A DNA stretch of 64,000 bases, taken from CAZGMJ01 sp964526785. GTDB lineage: Bacteria; Planctomycetota; Phycisphaerae; Sedimentisphaerales; Anaerobacaceae. The stretch's first letter is position 1. Each line of letters begins with the position of its first letter. Shown piece after piece: positions 17,024 through 26,494 of this stretch. Both the position numbers and the translations under genes were made by a program. The notes under the pieces are model-generated. The model did not search any database, was not told where the DNA came from, and worked only from the letters and a program-made list of their open reading frames with translations. Location of the stretch: assembly GCA_964526785.1 (NCBI GenBank), contig CAZGMJ010000023.1, forward strand, positions 1 through 64,000. The letters run 5' to 3'.

Positions 17024-17252
17024 GATTCCTTTCCCTCTGGTGGCTCAACTGCCTGTCTACCAGCGCACTGATCAGAATGGCATTGACGGCTCTGACTGCG
17101 AGGGAGCCGGCAATGTAGCCGACTGCGGCGGCAATCAACGCTCGCTTGCAGCAAGTGAACGGCGCGAGATTGTCCGCCCAGCCGATGAAGCTGACGCCGA
17201 AGAAGAACGCCACGGCAAGACTGGTTCCAATTTGTCGAGGACTTAACGGCAT
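17004..17252 (-). CDS. small two-helix membrane protein between flhA and fliA
   Basis: 82 residues with two predicted helices (LAVAFFFGVSFIGWADN and ALIAAAVGYIAGSLAVRAVNAILI) and a charged C-terminal tail (RQLSHQRERNRDDAEQ). It overlaps fliA by 20 bp and lies 43 bp after flhA, the position where flhF/flhG often sit in other bacteria. No homology is recognised. Length, hydrophobicity and overlap suggest a real gene, possibly an export-apparatus accessory. Confidence 0.6.
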   Translation of the reverse strand: MPLSPRQIGTSLAVAFFFGVSFIGWADNLAPFTCCKRALIAAAVGYIAGSLAVRAVNAILISALVDRQLSHQRERNRDDAEQ

Positions 17253-17295
17253 CTTTCACAGGCCCTTTGTATCCGACGGCATCTCATTTCTCGTA

Positions 17296-19434
17296 TCATT
17301 GTCGGGTCGCTCCCATCAGCTCAGCGGTTTCGGCCGCGGCGTCGCCCTCCGGATCCTGTTCGAGAGAAATCACGCAGATCGATTCGATGTCCGTTCCCAG
17401 TTCGATCTCATCGTAGGCGACGACGTGCAACGGCGGTATGGTGCGAGCCAGCATGGCGGCCAACGAGCCGCGAAGTCTGGAGTCGCAGAGCAGGACAATT
17501 TGCTCGATTCCCTTGTCCATTGCATCTTTCCACGCCGTAGCGATCTTCTGACTGAGGCCCATGGCTACGTCGGCGGGCAGCGAGAGGTCGATATTGTCTG
17601 CTTCCTGGCGAAGGCTCGATGTCATCTGGTGCTCGAGTGCGGGCTCGATGGTGATAGCCGACACCTTGCCGTCCGGTCCGGTGTATATTTCGGTGATCGT
17701 TCTACGCAACGACTTGCGAACGACTTCGCTTAGGATGTCCGGGTTCTTTGTCCTGGAAGCGGTTTCTCCCATGGATTCGAGTATGCTGGTGAGGTCGCGA
17801 ATCGGTATGCCATCGGCAAGCAGATTTCTGAGGACTCGCTGGAGCACGCCTACGGAAATCTGCTCTCCGACGACGTCTCCGACGAGCGACGGCTGTGTCT
17901 TGCGGAGTCTGTCGACAAGTTGCTGAACATCCTCTCGGGTCAGCAGTTCATGGGCGTGTTTCTTGAGTGTTTCGGACAAATGCGTGATGAATACGGATTC
18001 CGGATCGATCACCGTGTACCCTGCCATTTCCGCCTTTTCCTTGTCGGCAGAGGAGACCCAGAGGGCCGGCAGGCCGTAGACCGGTTCGGCTGTTTCAATC
18101 CCACCGACTTTTTCCTGCACGCTGCCGGCGTCCATCGCGAGGAACATATTCGGCTCCAACTGGCCGCGGGCAATTGGATGGTCGGCCAGGCGGATTTCAT
18201 ACGTGGTGGGCTCAAGATTGATATTGTCGCGCAGACGCACCAGCGGCATCACGAGGCCGAGTTCCTGGGCGAACTTGCGGCGCAGCGCTCCTATTCGGTC
18301 GAATATAGACGCATCTTTGCGCGGATCGACCATGCTGATGAGCCGTACGCCCACCTGTATTGATATGCGGTCGGTGTCGAGCAATTCCTCGACGGGCTGC
18401 TTTTCCGGCTTGCTGGTTGCGGTAGCCTGGACACTCTGCTCGTATTCCTTTCGAGATTTGTGGACGAGGCGGCTTGTCAGAGCCGTTCCCGCCGCCAGCA
18501 TGAGAAATGGGACCGAAGGCAGCCCGGGAACGAGGGCCAGTGCGCCGATTACAAATGAAGCGATTGTGAGCGGTTCGCTCGAATGGAGAAACTGCTTGCC
18601 GAGGTCCTGGCCGACACTGTGTTTGGACGATATCTTTGTGACGAGGAATCCTGAACTGATCGATATGATCATGGACGGTATCTGGCTTACCAGGCCGTCG
18701 CCAATAGACAGGATGGAGTACGTCCTGACAGCTTCTCTAACACTGAGGCCGTCAGAGTATCCCATAGCGATGCCGCCGACGAGGTTTATTGCGGTGATAA
18801 TAATGCCGGCCTTGGCGTCACCGCGAATGAACTTGCTGGCACCGTCCATGGCACCATAGAACTCGCTTTCCTTGACGATCTTTTTTCGGCGGGAGTTGGC
18901 CTGTGCTTCGGTTATTACGCCTGCGTTGAGATCGGCGTCGATGGCCATCTGTTTTCCGGGCATGGCATCGAGAGTAAAGCGGGCGGACACTTCGCTGATT
19001 CGTTCGGCACCCTTTGTGATAACGATGAATTGTATGACGACGAGGATGAGGAAGATAACAATACCGACGACAAAGCTTCCGCCGGCGACGAAGTGGCCGA
19101 AGGTCTGGATGATCTTTCCGGCGTCGCCCTGGAGCAATATCAGGCGGGTCGAGGCGACGTTGAGCGACAGGCGGAAAAGGGTCACGAACAACAGCAGAGA
19201 AGGAAAGGTGGATAGTTCCAGGGCCTCTCGGGAGGCGAGTGTTACGATCAGGACGGCCACCGCGAGCGATATGCTGCAAGCGAGGAGCATATCGAGGATT
19301 ATGGTGGGCAGGGGGATCAGCAATGTCGCGAGGATCGTGATCAAGCCCACGGCCAGCAGGAGGTTGCTGTGCGCATCGAACGGTGTTCGGGGCGAGGTCA
19401 GGAGCGGAGCATCTGTTCTATCTGCAGGTTGCAT
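17296..19434 (-). CDS. flhA: flagellar export apparatus protein FlhA
   Basis: 712 residues, FHIPEP family. The N-terminal half has eight hydrophobic segments, with the FHIPEP signature region (RLSLNVASTRLIL, GSFVVGIVIFLILVVIQFIVITKG, RFTLDAMPGKQMAIDADLNAG). The C-terminal half is the cytoplasmic platform domain (about 345-712) that forms a nonameric ring docking FliI, FliJ and export substrates. Length and order match known FlhA. fliN lies 37 bp upstream; a small membrane protein gene and fliA follow. Confidence 0.96.
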   Translation of the reverse strand: MQPADRTDAPLLTSPRTPFDAHSNLLLAVGLITILATLLIPLPTIILDMLLACSISLAVAVLIVTLASREALELSTFPSLLLFVTLFRLSLNVASTRLILLQGDAGKIIQTFGHFVAGGSFVVGIVIFLILVVIQFIVITKGAERISEVSARFTLDAMPGKQMAIDADLNAGVITEAQANSRRKKIVKESEFYGAMDGASKFIRGDAKAGIIITAINLVGGIAMGYSDGLSVREAVRTYSILSIGDGLVSQIPSMIISISSGFLVTKISSKHSVGQDLGKQFLHSSEPLTIASFVIGALALVPGLPSVPFLMLAAGTALTSRLVHKSRKEYEQSVQATATSKPEKQPVEELLDTDRISIQVGVRLISMVDPRKDASIFDRIGALRRKFAQELGLVMPLVRLRDNINLEPTTYEIRLADHPIARGQLEPNMFLAMDAGSVQEKVGGIETAEPVYGLPALWVSSADKEKAEMAGYTVIDPESVFITHLSETLKKHAHELLTREDVQQLVDRLRKTQPSLVGDVVGEQISVGVLQRVLRNLLADGIPIRDLTSILESMGETASRTKNPDILSEVVRKSLRRTITEIYTGPDGKVSAITIEPALEHQMTSSLRQEADNIDLSLPADVAMGLSQKIATAWKDAMDKGIEQIVLLCDSRLRGSLAAMLARTIPPLHVVAYDEIELGTDIESICVISLEQDPEGDAAAETAELMGATRQ

Positions 19435-19471
19435 TGCGATCCTTATTTACGCTTATGCGGATACGTTGTCC

Positions 19472-19858
19472 TTACTGTGCCGGCTCGGCCGCGGGCGTGC
19501 TGCCGACTATTTCCTGGATTCTGACGGCGAATCGATTATCGACGACGACGACGTTTCCTCTGGCGAATCTGGCGCCTTTGAGGTAGAGGTCGGCGGGTTC
19601 GTCAATGTGTTTTTCGAGTTTGAGCACCGATCCCGGGCCGAGTTGCAGCAGTTGTCTGATCGGTATTTCTGCCCGGCCGATGGAGGCGGTGACCGGCACA
19701 TCCATATCGAGCAGAAGATCGATGCTGCCGGCGCCTGTGGTGGGCGAACCTTCGCCCGCCTCGGAGAACTCTGCCTGTTGGACTTTGGTTTTGGCCGCCG
19801 CATCGCCGTCGACGGCGTCTTGTTGTTTTGCTTCAACCGCTTCGGCTGTTTCTGCCAT
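19472..19858 (-). CDS. fliN: flagellar motor switch protein FliN
   Basis: 128 residues. A charged variable N-terminus (about 1-45) is followed by one SpoA domain (about 46-120): DLLLDMDVPVTASIGRAEIPI, ILKLEKHIDEPADLYLKG-type core, and ARGNVVVVDNRFAVRIQEI. FliN forms the lower C-ring with FliM and binds FliH during export. It is 32 bp after fliM and 37 bp before flhA. There is no CheC-like domain, so it is FliN rather than FliY. Confidence 0.93.
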   Translation of the reverse strand: MAETAEAVEAKQQDAVDGDAAAKTKVQQAEFSEAGEGSPTTGAGSIDLLLDMDVPVTASIGRAEIPIRQLLQLGPGSVLKLEKHIDEPADLYLKGARFARGNVVVVDNRFAVRIQEIVGSTPAAEPAQ

Positions 19859-19890
19859 ATTGCTTATCCTTCACTCGGTTCGACGTGGGG

Positions 19891-20847
19891 TTAACGTTGT
19901 TCATCTGTTATAACCACAGCGTACTGCTTGCCTGATCTTGCGGGCCAGCCCTGCATGATTCTCAGTCCGCCGACGATCACATCAATCGGCCGATCTATTC
20001 TCTTGTTGAGCAATAAGACATCATCGGGCTCGAGACTCATTGTCTGCCGCAGTTTCATTGTGGCGGATGCCAATAGTGTCGATACGCAGACAGGCATGTC
20101 GAGGACGTGTTCGAGAATCGCATTGGAAGTTTCCTCTGCGGTTACGTTCCGGGGCGGGCCGGACTCGAACCCGAGACCGCTCGCCAATTGACGACATCGC
20201 ACGATGAGATACGCATTGGACGGCGTATCCGATCCTGTCTTTTTGACTTCGATTTCGATCTTGCAGAGTTCGTCGATGTCCTCGAACGGCAATTCGGCCG
20301 GGCCGCGGGTGATTCTAGTGGTAGCCTGGAAGTCGCGATCCTCGAATGATTCATTGAAGGCCTCGACGAATGCGATCGCAGCGTCGGAGAGCAGGGATTC
20401 CTCGAGTTCTGAAAGTTGCCTGTCCGAATCAGAGCCCAGGTCGGAATCGCCGAGCAACTGCGCGGCCCAGGCCATTGCGCTTTGCAGCGGTATGCCGACG
20501 AAACCACACACATTCTGGTCGGTTCCAGCGAATACGAGGTGGTAATCATCGTGTTGGGCGGCCGTCGGGCCGGTGAAATCCGCGGCAAAATGTTCGGTAA
20601 TGCCGGAGACCGATACATCGAAGCTGCTTCGGCACAGTTCGGTGAATCGTCGTGCGGCATTGGCGGCAACTCTGGTGACGAACGCCTCGAGTCTGGCCGT
20701 TTGGTTTGTGGTGAAGACGTGCGGCCGGGTCCAGTCGTACTCGATCGCTTCGGTTTGATCGACCTGTGGAGTCGGAGCGGACCCGACGGCGTTCAGCAGT
20801 TGCCGGACCTTGTCCCTGCTAAGATTGTCTGCGGAGATTGCTGTCAT
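19891..20847 (-). CDS. fliM: flagellar motor switch protein FliM, divergent
   Basis: 318 residues with a CheC-like middle domain (about 45-225, LEESLLSDAAIAFVEAFNESF) and a C-terminal SpoA domain (about 240-315, LDMPVCVSTLLASATMKLRQ, LLLNKRIDRPIDVIVGGLRI). FliM links the FliG rotor layer to FliN and is the CheY-P target. The N-terminal peptide reads LSRDKVRQLLNAV where LSQxEIDALL is expected, so the acidic docking signature is lost. The start overlaps the end of fliL by 4 bp. Identity is clear from context and fold pattern. Confidence 0.88.
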   Translation of the reverse strand: MTAISADNLSRDKVRQLLNAVGSAPTPQVDQTEAIEYDWTRPHVFTTNQTARLEAFVTRVAANAARRFTELCRSSFDVSVSGITEHFAADFTGPTAAQHDDYHLVFAGTDQNVCGFVGIPLQSAMAWAAQLLGDSDLGSDSDRQLSELEESLLSDAAIAFVEAFNESFEDRDFQATTRITRGPAELPFEDIDELCKIEIEVKKTGSDTPSNAYLIVRCRQLASGLGFESGPPRNVTAEETSNAILEHVLDMPVCVSTLLASATMKLRQTMSLEPDDVLLLNKRIDRPIDVIVGGLRIMQGWPARSGKQYAVVITDEQR

Positions 20848-21413
20848 TGTACGGCGAATTCCTGTATCAACACGCGGTCGATGTATTGCTGCGTTTCCGG
20901 GAAGAGCTTCTCGTTGAGCAGGTTGGCGAGTTCCATTTGGATGCGCTTGAGGTTCTTATCGCCCCGAATATCGTCTACCTGCTGGCTTGCGAGATAGATG
21001 GTGAGCCAGTTTGTGATGTAGGGCTTTTTGACCTCCAGAAAGGCCACACCCTTTTCCTCATCCATTTCCTTGCTGATGGCGAGCGTCAGGGTGACGCGGG
21101 CGTAGCGCGTTACTTTGGGCTCGTTCAGGTTGGCGACGATGGGCTGGAGGTTATGATACCAGACATCGTCGCGGTCCGCTTGTTCGTTCTCTCCTGCGAG
21201 GTCGAGTGGAGGTTCTTGTTCGTTGCCGTTTTGCGTTTGCGATTCGGGGGTTCTGGAACCGGCGAATAATTTGCCCAGCATGACACCCGATGCGGCGCAC
21301 GCCATGACGACAACGCCAAGGACGGCCCATTGCAGAATCGCTGTCTTCCCGGAGGGATTCTTCTGCGGTTCAGCATCCTGTTTTTGTTCCTGCTTCTGTT
21401 TTTCCTTTGCCAT
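20844..21413 (-). CDS. fliL: flagellar basal body-associated protein FliL
   Basis: 189 residues: a Lys/Gln-rich cytoplasmic start, one transmembrane helix (about 28-50, LQWAVLGVVVMACAASGVML), a linker, and a periplasmic FliL domain (about 90-189) with the pattern VANLNEPKVTRYARVTLTLAI and the ending IDRVLIQEFAVQ. FliL surrounds stator units and supports their engagement. It overlaps fliM by 4 bp and follows the NtrC-type gene by 33 bp. The family call is firm. Confidence 0.92.
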   Translation of the reverse strand: MAKEKQKQEQKQDAEPQKNPSGKTAILQWAVLGVVVMACAASGVMLGKLFAGSRTPESQTQNGNEQEPPLDLAGENEQADRDDVWYHNLQPIVANLNEPKVTRYARVTLTLAISKEMDEEKGVAFLEVKKPYITNWLTIYLASQQVDDIRGDKNLKRIQMELANLLNEKLFPETQQYIDRVLIQEFAVQ

Positions 21414-21446
21414 CTTAGCCCTTTACTGTGACAGTGCGTCTGCCGC

Positions 21447-22922
21447 TCATGCAGGCTGCAGTGCACCCTGTTCCCTGTATCGCCGTATTTTGTCGCGCAA
21501 GGTGCGGTCGCTGATGCCCAGCGCCCTGGCGGCCTGCGTTTTGTTTCCCTCTGTTTGGCGCAATGTGTCGAGGATTGCGATTCGCTCGAGTTCGACCAGA
21601 GGCACGCCCCCGAGTCCGGATGGTTCCTGACAGATCGAATTGACCGCGGTCTCTTCCTGCGGGCGCGTTTCAAGTTCGTCGAACAACCATGAAACATCGG
21701 CCAGCGACAGCGTTTCGCCCTGTCCGAGAATCAGCGAGGTTCTGACTACGTTTCTGAGCTGGCGAATATTGCCGGGCCATGAGTATTTCGCAAACATCTC
21801 AAGCATGGCCGAATCGAGTTTTTGGATGCGTCTGGCGGCGTCGGAAGCGTGGATATTGACGAAGTGCCATACGAGGTCCGGCAGGTCTTCCGGGCGTTCG
21901 CGAAGCGGCGGGATTTCGAGTCTGACCCCGCAGAGGCGATAGTAGAGATCTCGGCGGAAGTTGCCGTCGGCCACTTCCTGCAGCAGGTCGCGGTTGGTGG
22001 TGCTTATGACCCGGACATCCACCCGAACGTTATCGTTGCCGCCGACTCGCTCGAAATCCTGTTGCTCGAGAACGCGAAGGAGTTTCGCCTGGAAGTGGAG
22101 CGGCGTTTCGCTGATTTCATCGAGGAGCAGGGTGCCGCCGTGGGCCATTTCGAAGCGTCCTTTGCGCTGCGTGTAGGCGCCGGTAAATGCGCCTTTTTCG
22201 TGGCCGAAAAGTTCGCTCTCGAGAAGCGAATCGGTCAGTGCGGCGCAATTGACGCGGACGTAGGGCCCGCGAGCTCGTTTGCTGTTGTGGTGGATGAGGC
22301 AGGCGACGAGTTCCTTGCCCGTTCCGCTCTCGCCGGCGATCAGGACGGGGACGGCCGTCGGCGCGACTTTGCGAGCAAGCCTGACGGTTTGCCTGATTCT
22401 CTCACTGCCGCCCACGATTCGATAGATGGTGCTGATTCCCTGTTCGGCAGAGTCGCACACGTTCACATCGTGACCCGGCAGAAGCGCGTCCAAAAGGGCG
22501 GAGATTTTTTCGGCCTGCAGCGGCTTGAGCAGGAAATCATGGAAGCCGGCTTTTACGGCGGCGACGCTTTGTTCGACGAGATTCTCGGCTTTCCGGCCGC
22601 TCATCGAGGCAGCGACCATGACGACGACTGCAGTTTCCGGTGCGATTCGCCGTATTCTGGCGAGCAGCCGGATGCTACCCTGGGGATCGCTGTTTGCAGT
22701 CGGGCGCTGCCGCACGGCCTGATCGGTCAGGACAAGATCGCACGGGTGTTTCTGGAGCAGGGTAACGGCTGTCTCTTCGCTGTCTGCCAGTATGCCTCGG
22801 ATGCCTTTTCGGGCGAGTATTTCGAGTATGAACCGGGTCACACCCGGGTCCTCGTCCACGATGAGCACGTTGGCGATCCTGTTTTCGTGATTGGCTGCGA
22901 TGTCTGCCTCGTTGTTCATCAC
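21447..22922 (-). CDS. NtrC-type sigma-54 activator of flagellar genes (FlrC/FleR-like)
   Basis: 491 residues. The receiver domain spans 15-145, with acidic D23/D25, phospho-acceptor D67 (LVLTDQAV) and K133. The AAA+ domain spans about 165-400, with Walker A GESGTGKE (197-204) and sigma-54 contact loop GAFTGA (244-249). The C-terminal Fis-type helix-turn-helix lies at about 445-485 (NKTQAARALGISDRTLRDKI). Such proteins hydrolyse ATP to open sigma-54 promoters. It sits inside the fliL operon, with a 4-bp overlap to the upstream TPR-like gene. Promoters matching sigma-54 lie near other flagellar genes in this window. Confidence 0.92.
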   Translation of the reverse strand: MMNNEADIAANHENRIANVLIVDEDPGVTRFILEILARKGIRGILADSEETAVTLLQKHPCDLVLTDQAVRQRPTANSDPQGSIRLLARIRRIAPETAVVVMVAASMSGRKAENLVEQSVAAVKAGFHDFLLKPLQAEKISALLDALLPGHDVNVCDSAEQGISTIYRIVGGSERIRQTVRLARKVAPTAVPVLIAGESGTGKELVACLIHHNSKRARGPYVRVNCAALTDSLLESELFGHEKGAFTGAYTQRKGRFEMAHGGTLLLDEISETPLHFQAKLLRVLEQQDFERVGGNDNVRVDVRVISTTNRDLLQEVADGNFRRDLYYRLCGVRLEIPPLRERPEDLPDLVWHFVNIHASDAARRIQKLDSAMLEMFAKYSWPGNIRQLRNVVRTSLILGQGETLSLADVSWLFDELETRPQEETAVNSICQEPSGLGGVPLVELERIAILDTLRQTEGNKTQAARALGISDRTLRDKIRRYREQGALQPA

Positions 22923-23869
22923 TTTGCTGTGTCTTCCTCTATTATGGGTGCCACATTTGCGACCGGAGCGGAGATCTTTTCGGTCGTTGTTTCAATACTC
23001 TTGAGCAGCTCGTCGGGCTTATCGCTGGAGTACCAGGCGAGAAGGTCGAGCATTGCCTTTGCGACGGGCGTCCATCGGGAATCGGGGTGGTCGTTAATCA
23101 GCCGCCTGTAATACGGAGCTGCATTGTCCGGTGCACTGGCGCGCAGACAGTTGCCCATTTGCATCAGAGTCCACGCGCGTTTCTCGGCGACTTCGACATC
23201 GTTTGCGTCCATTTGCGTCAAGGCCCGCTGGTAGGCAATTGCGGCCTGATCGAAACGGCCGCTGACGTAGAGCACCTGGCCCAGTTCGAACGGATCGGCC
23301 ATTTGCACATCCGGGGCAAGCTCTATACGCATCTTTGACTTTTCGTCAACAGCCTTCAGGGTATCCGTTGCCGGCGGGTGGTTGCTGTCAGCTATCCTGG
23401 TTTGATCGTGGGGCTCGGCAGGGGCCGCGTCAGGTTCGTTTGGTTCGACGGCATTGGGCGCCGGTTCGTTGGGTTCCTGCCCGCGATTGCGCGTGAATCG
23501 CTGCGGTGCGTCGAGCTTCATGCTGCGGATTTGTGCGATCATCTGCAGGAGGTTGGCACGGGCTTCGCTTTTGCGGACGGGGGTGGTGCCGATCCTCGCC
23601 TGCCAGAGCTTACGGCCGGCTTCGCTCGAATAGCCTTTTGCCGCTCTGTGCAGCTTGACCTGGGCGTCGTCGTTTGTATCGGGAGACGCGGGAGAACCGG
23701 TGGTTTCGGGGCTGTTCGGGTCGGCCGGACGGGAGGTTCGGTCGGAATCGGGGTGCGAGGCGGCCCAGATGGCGGGACGGAGGGGCATACATAGCCCCAG
23801 GACAAGCAGAGCGACTGTCAGGGAGCCGTTGCAGTGAACGAGTTTTCTGTTTTCGTGGTGCCGATTCAT
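22919..23869 (-). CDS. exported TPR-like flagellar operon protein
   Basis: 316 residues with a hydrophobic N-terminal segment (LTVALLVLGLCMPLRPAIWA) consistent with a signal peptide, then a Pro/Asn/Glu-rich low-complexity region (about 40-170) and a C-terminal TPR-like helical part (ELGQVLYVSGRFDQAAIAYQRALTQ, NAAPYYRRLINDHPDSRWTP). The ATG at 23869 is chosen because it lies 4 bp after the previous gene and precedes the signal-like segment. It overlaps the NtrC-type gene by 4 bp. A periplasmic partner for the larger TPR protein encoded just upstream is a reasonable guess. Confidence 0.7.
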   Translation of the reverse strand: MNRHHENRKLVHCNGSLTVALLVLGLCMPLRPAIWAASHPDSDRTSRPADPNSPETTGSPASPDTNDDAQVKLHRAAKGYSSEAGRKLWQARIGTTPVRKSEARANLLQMIAQIRSMKLDAPQRFTRNRGQEPNEPAPNAVEPNEPDAAPAEPHDQTRIADSNHPPATDTLKAVDEKSKMRIELAPDVQMADPFELGQVLYVSGRFDQAAIAYQRALTQMDANDVEVAEKRAWTLMQMGNCLRASAPDNAAPYYRRLINDHPDSRWTPVAKAMLDLLAWYSSDKPDELLKSIETTTEKISAPVANVAPIIEEDTAK

Positions 23870-23873
23870 GGGT

Positions 23874-26393
23874 CTACAGATTCGATGCGTTATCGTCGTC
23901 TTGTTTCCATTTGCCCAGCAGAGCGAGCGCGGCCCGCTCAAAATCCTGCTGTTGGCGGTAGGCCTGAGCGAGCAGTTTCAGCACGGTGCTGCTGTCCGGG
24001 TCGTCGAGGTTTCCATCGAGCAGGCGGCGGCATATCCGGATCGTTTGAGATTCTCGGCGGAGTTTGAGGCATACGCGTGCCAGGGCGATACTCGCCCGAT
24101 CGGCCAGAGGGCCGGCTTCAACGCTCACCAATATGTCGCTGAGCGTCTGTTCCGCCTGAGGCCAGTTCTGCTGGTCGATATGGCAATTGGCGATTTCCAG
24201 TGCGATCTGCGCGGTGAGCGTTGAGTCCAGCGTGTATTCGGCCTTATCGCCGAGCGTTGCGATGGCATTTTCAAACAAGCCCATGGCCCGAAGGACCTTG
24301 CTTTTGAGCAGCGTGATTTTGACGGAATCCTTTTGCGAAAAACGGCGGACCTTCATGTCTTCCAGAATGCTCAACGCTTCGATGTATCGCTCCTGCTCCA
24401 TGTGGCTGTCCACGAGGGCGGAGATCGTTTCGATGTACTGCTCTCTCGACAGCTTGCCCTGGAGTGCATACTGAAACGCTTGGCAGGCCTGACGGGAACG
24501 GCCCTGAGCCAGATGGCTCTTGCCGATCATGTAGTAGACAATCCACAGTTCTTCAGAATCCGCATGTTTGGCGCCCTCGATGTATCTCATCAACCATCGT
24601 ATGGCAGATTCATGATCGCTCATGCGGTAGTAGCATTTTCCCGCACCGAGAGCAGCGTCGATTCGGGAACGATCAGAGAGCGTGAGGCTGTACACCCTGG
24701 AAAACGCCTTGGCGGCTTCATCGAGCAGTCCGGCCTGAAGGGTCATGTCGGCCAGGGTCATATATGAGCGGTCCGTGATCTGGCTGTCGGGATATTGCTC
24801 CACCAGTTGCTGAAGGTAGCGGCGTGCGCCGATGTAGTCTCGCAAGTTGGCTTTGATCTTGCTGGAGTAGAGCAAAGCGTACGGGGCGAGCGGGGAATTG
24901 GAGAAGCGATTGGCGACGAGTTTATATTCTGCGAGGGCTTCGGCTGGCCGGTCCTGGAGGTCTTGCAGCAGGCCGAGGATAAGGTGGACGTTTTCGGAGC
25001 GTTCATCTCCGTGGAAGCCGAGGAGGAATCGCTGCCAGAGCGATATTGTGTGTTCGGCGAGCTCGTTAAGGTGATCGGTTAGTGAAGTATATGCCTGCGG
25101 ATTGCCAATGGCGACGGTGCTTCGGTCTTCAATACGGGCGACCAGGCCTGCATGGCCGGCTGCTATCGTGATCACCTGCTGAGCGGTGGCGGCCGGCAGG
25201 TAGAGCGTAAGCGGCCTTTGTTTTACGGACAGATGATTCGGATCGTTTCTCTGCTCATTGCCGCCACTCCATGTAATATCCAGCCCTGCCTCCACAGCGA
25301 ATCGCGCCAGCAACTCCTCAATCGAGGAGCCGTAACAGATGACGGACCAACGCATGGAGCCGTCTTCGTGCGTAATCTGCTTTACTCTTGGGGCCAGCGA
25401 AGCTGTTTCGAGTACGTCAAGGCCTGAACGAGCGAGGTTGTCCAACTGCTGTTCGTTCAGATGGGAGAAGGGATCGGCCAGGCCACAATCCGGCCAGAGC
25501 ATGGGCGGGAGATCCCTGTCCATATTGCTCAACGCAAGGATGTTCCTGGTCATGGCCTCGGCGGTGAGGAAGTTACCGTCGCGCTGAAATCCCAGCATCA
25601 GGTTTCTGTCGAGATCGGCGAGATTGACCAGCGACAGGGCTTTATACATGTTGCGCCTGGCGCGGACAAAGCTGTTGTGCCGCAGTTGGAGGACGCCGAG
25701 ATTGTAACAGGCCAGCATCCTTACAGTCGGGGAGAGGCTCCTGGACAAGCTGTCCAGTTGCTCGGCGGCAGGGCCGGACCGGCCAGCGTGCTCGTGGCAC
25801 ATCGCCATCTGGAATCTCAGGATGTCCTTCTTGTTTGCCTGCCTGTCGGATAGCTTCGCGGTCAGGCGGGCAAATGCGGCACGCGCTTTGTCATATTCGC
25901 CAGTCCGATAAAAACCCTGAGCGATCTTCAGGGAAACAGGCTGAGAATCGGGCAAGACCTGCCTTTGCGTGGTGTTCTGGGCCGACGCGGATTGTGGTGC
26001 GGTTTGCTGTGATTCCTCCGGCGAGGGCTTTACTTCGGGCTGCTCCTGTCCGGCCTGTGATGCTCGATCATTTCGAGTTGTGGTGTCGGTGGTTATGGGT
26101 GGTGTATCGCTGCCCTTTATCGAGTGCCGAATGAGGACCGCGCCGGTCAGCCCGATGGCAGCCACTGTGACTACCTTCAGCAGCCGCAGCTTGTTCCAGT
26201 ATGGCACGCGTTGTGTTGTATCGTCGTTTGTCCTTGAGGCGGAGCCACTGCTGAGAGACTCATAGAAGTCCTCGTCTCCGACAAAGACATCTCGCTCAAC
26301 GAGTGCCTCGTGTACGGGGCCAACGAAGAGATCGTCTGCAGAGGGAGAATTCTGCGACTGATCCTCGTTATGTTTTTCTTCTTCCAATGCCAT
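23874..26393 (-). CDS. membrane-anchored TPR / STN-like / TPR protein heading the fliL operon
   Basis: 839 residues. An acidic cytoplasmic tail (about 1-65) precedes one transmembrane helix (about 68-91, LRLLKVVTVAAIGLTGAVLI) and a Gln/Pro/Ser-rich linker. Next come TPR-like helices (about 140-330), a region around 350-430 that looks like a secretin/TonB short N-terminal (STN) domain (GSSIEELLARFAVEAGLDITW, PLTLYLPAATAQQVITIAAGHAGLVARI), then many TPRs to the end. The start at 26393 is preferred because a sigma-54-type promoter puts the transcript start near 26484. Periplasmic TPR scaffolds are known around Campylobacter motors (PflA/PflB). A motor scaffold role here is inference. Confidence 0.75.
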   Translation of the reverse strand: MALEEEKHNEDQSQNSPSADDLFVGPVHEALVERDVFVGDEDFYESLSSGSASRTNDDTTQRVPYWNKLRLLKVVTVAAIGLTGAVLIRHSIKGSDTPPITTDTTTRNDRASQAGQEQPEVKPSPEESQQTAPQSASAQNTTQRQVLPDSQPVSLKIAQGFYRTGEYDKARAAFARLTAKLSDRQANKKDILRFQMAMCHEHAGRSGPAAEQLDSLSRSLSPTVRMLACYNLGVLQLRHNSFVRARRNMYKALSLVNLADLDRNLMLGFQRDGNFLTAEAMTRNILALSNMDRDLPPMLWPDCGLADPFSHLNEQQLDNLARSGLDVLETASLAPRVKQITHEDGSMRWSVICYGSSIEELLARFAVEAGLDITWSGGNEQRNDPNHLSVKQRPLTLYLPAATAQQVITIAAGHAGLVARIEDRSTVAIGNPQAYTSLTDHLNELAEHTISLWQRFLLGFHGDERSENVHLILGLLQDLQDRPAEALAEYKLVANRFSNSPLAPYALLYSSKIKANLRDYIGARRYLQQLVEQYPDSQITDRSYMTLADMTLQAGLLDEAAKAFSRVYSLTLSDRSRIDAALGAGKCYYRMSDHESAIRWLMRYIEGAKHADSEELWIVYYMIGKSHLAQGRSRQACQAFQYALQGKLSREQYIETISALVDSHMEQERYIEALSILEDMKVRRFSQKDSVKITLLKSKVLRAMGLFENAIATLGDKAEYTLDSTLTAQIALEIANCHIDQQNWPQAEQTLSDILVSVEAGPLADRASIALARVCLKLRRESQTIRICRRLLDGNLDDPDSSTVLKLLAQAYRQQQDFERAALALLGKWKQDDDNASNL

Positions 26394-26494
26394 AAGAGCG
26401 TTACGAGTCTGCCATGGCCGGCTGGCAACAGGCCCAGTGTGTCGTCCCCATTTCCGCAGAATGCGAGCCTGCGGGAATGGCACGAAATAATGAT

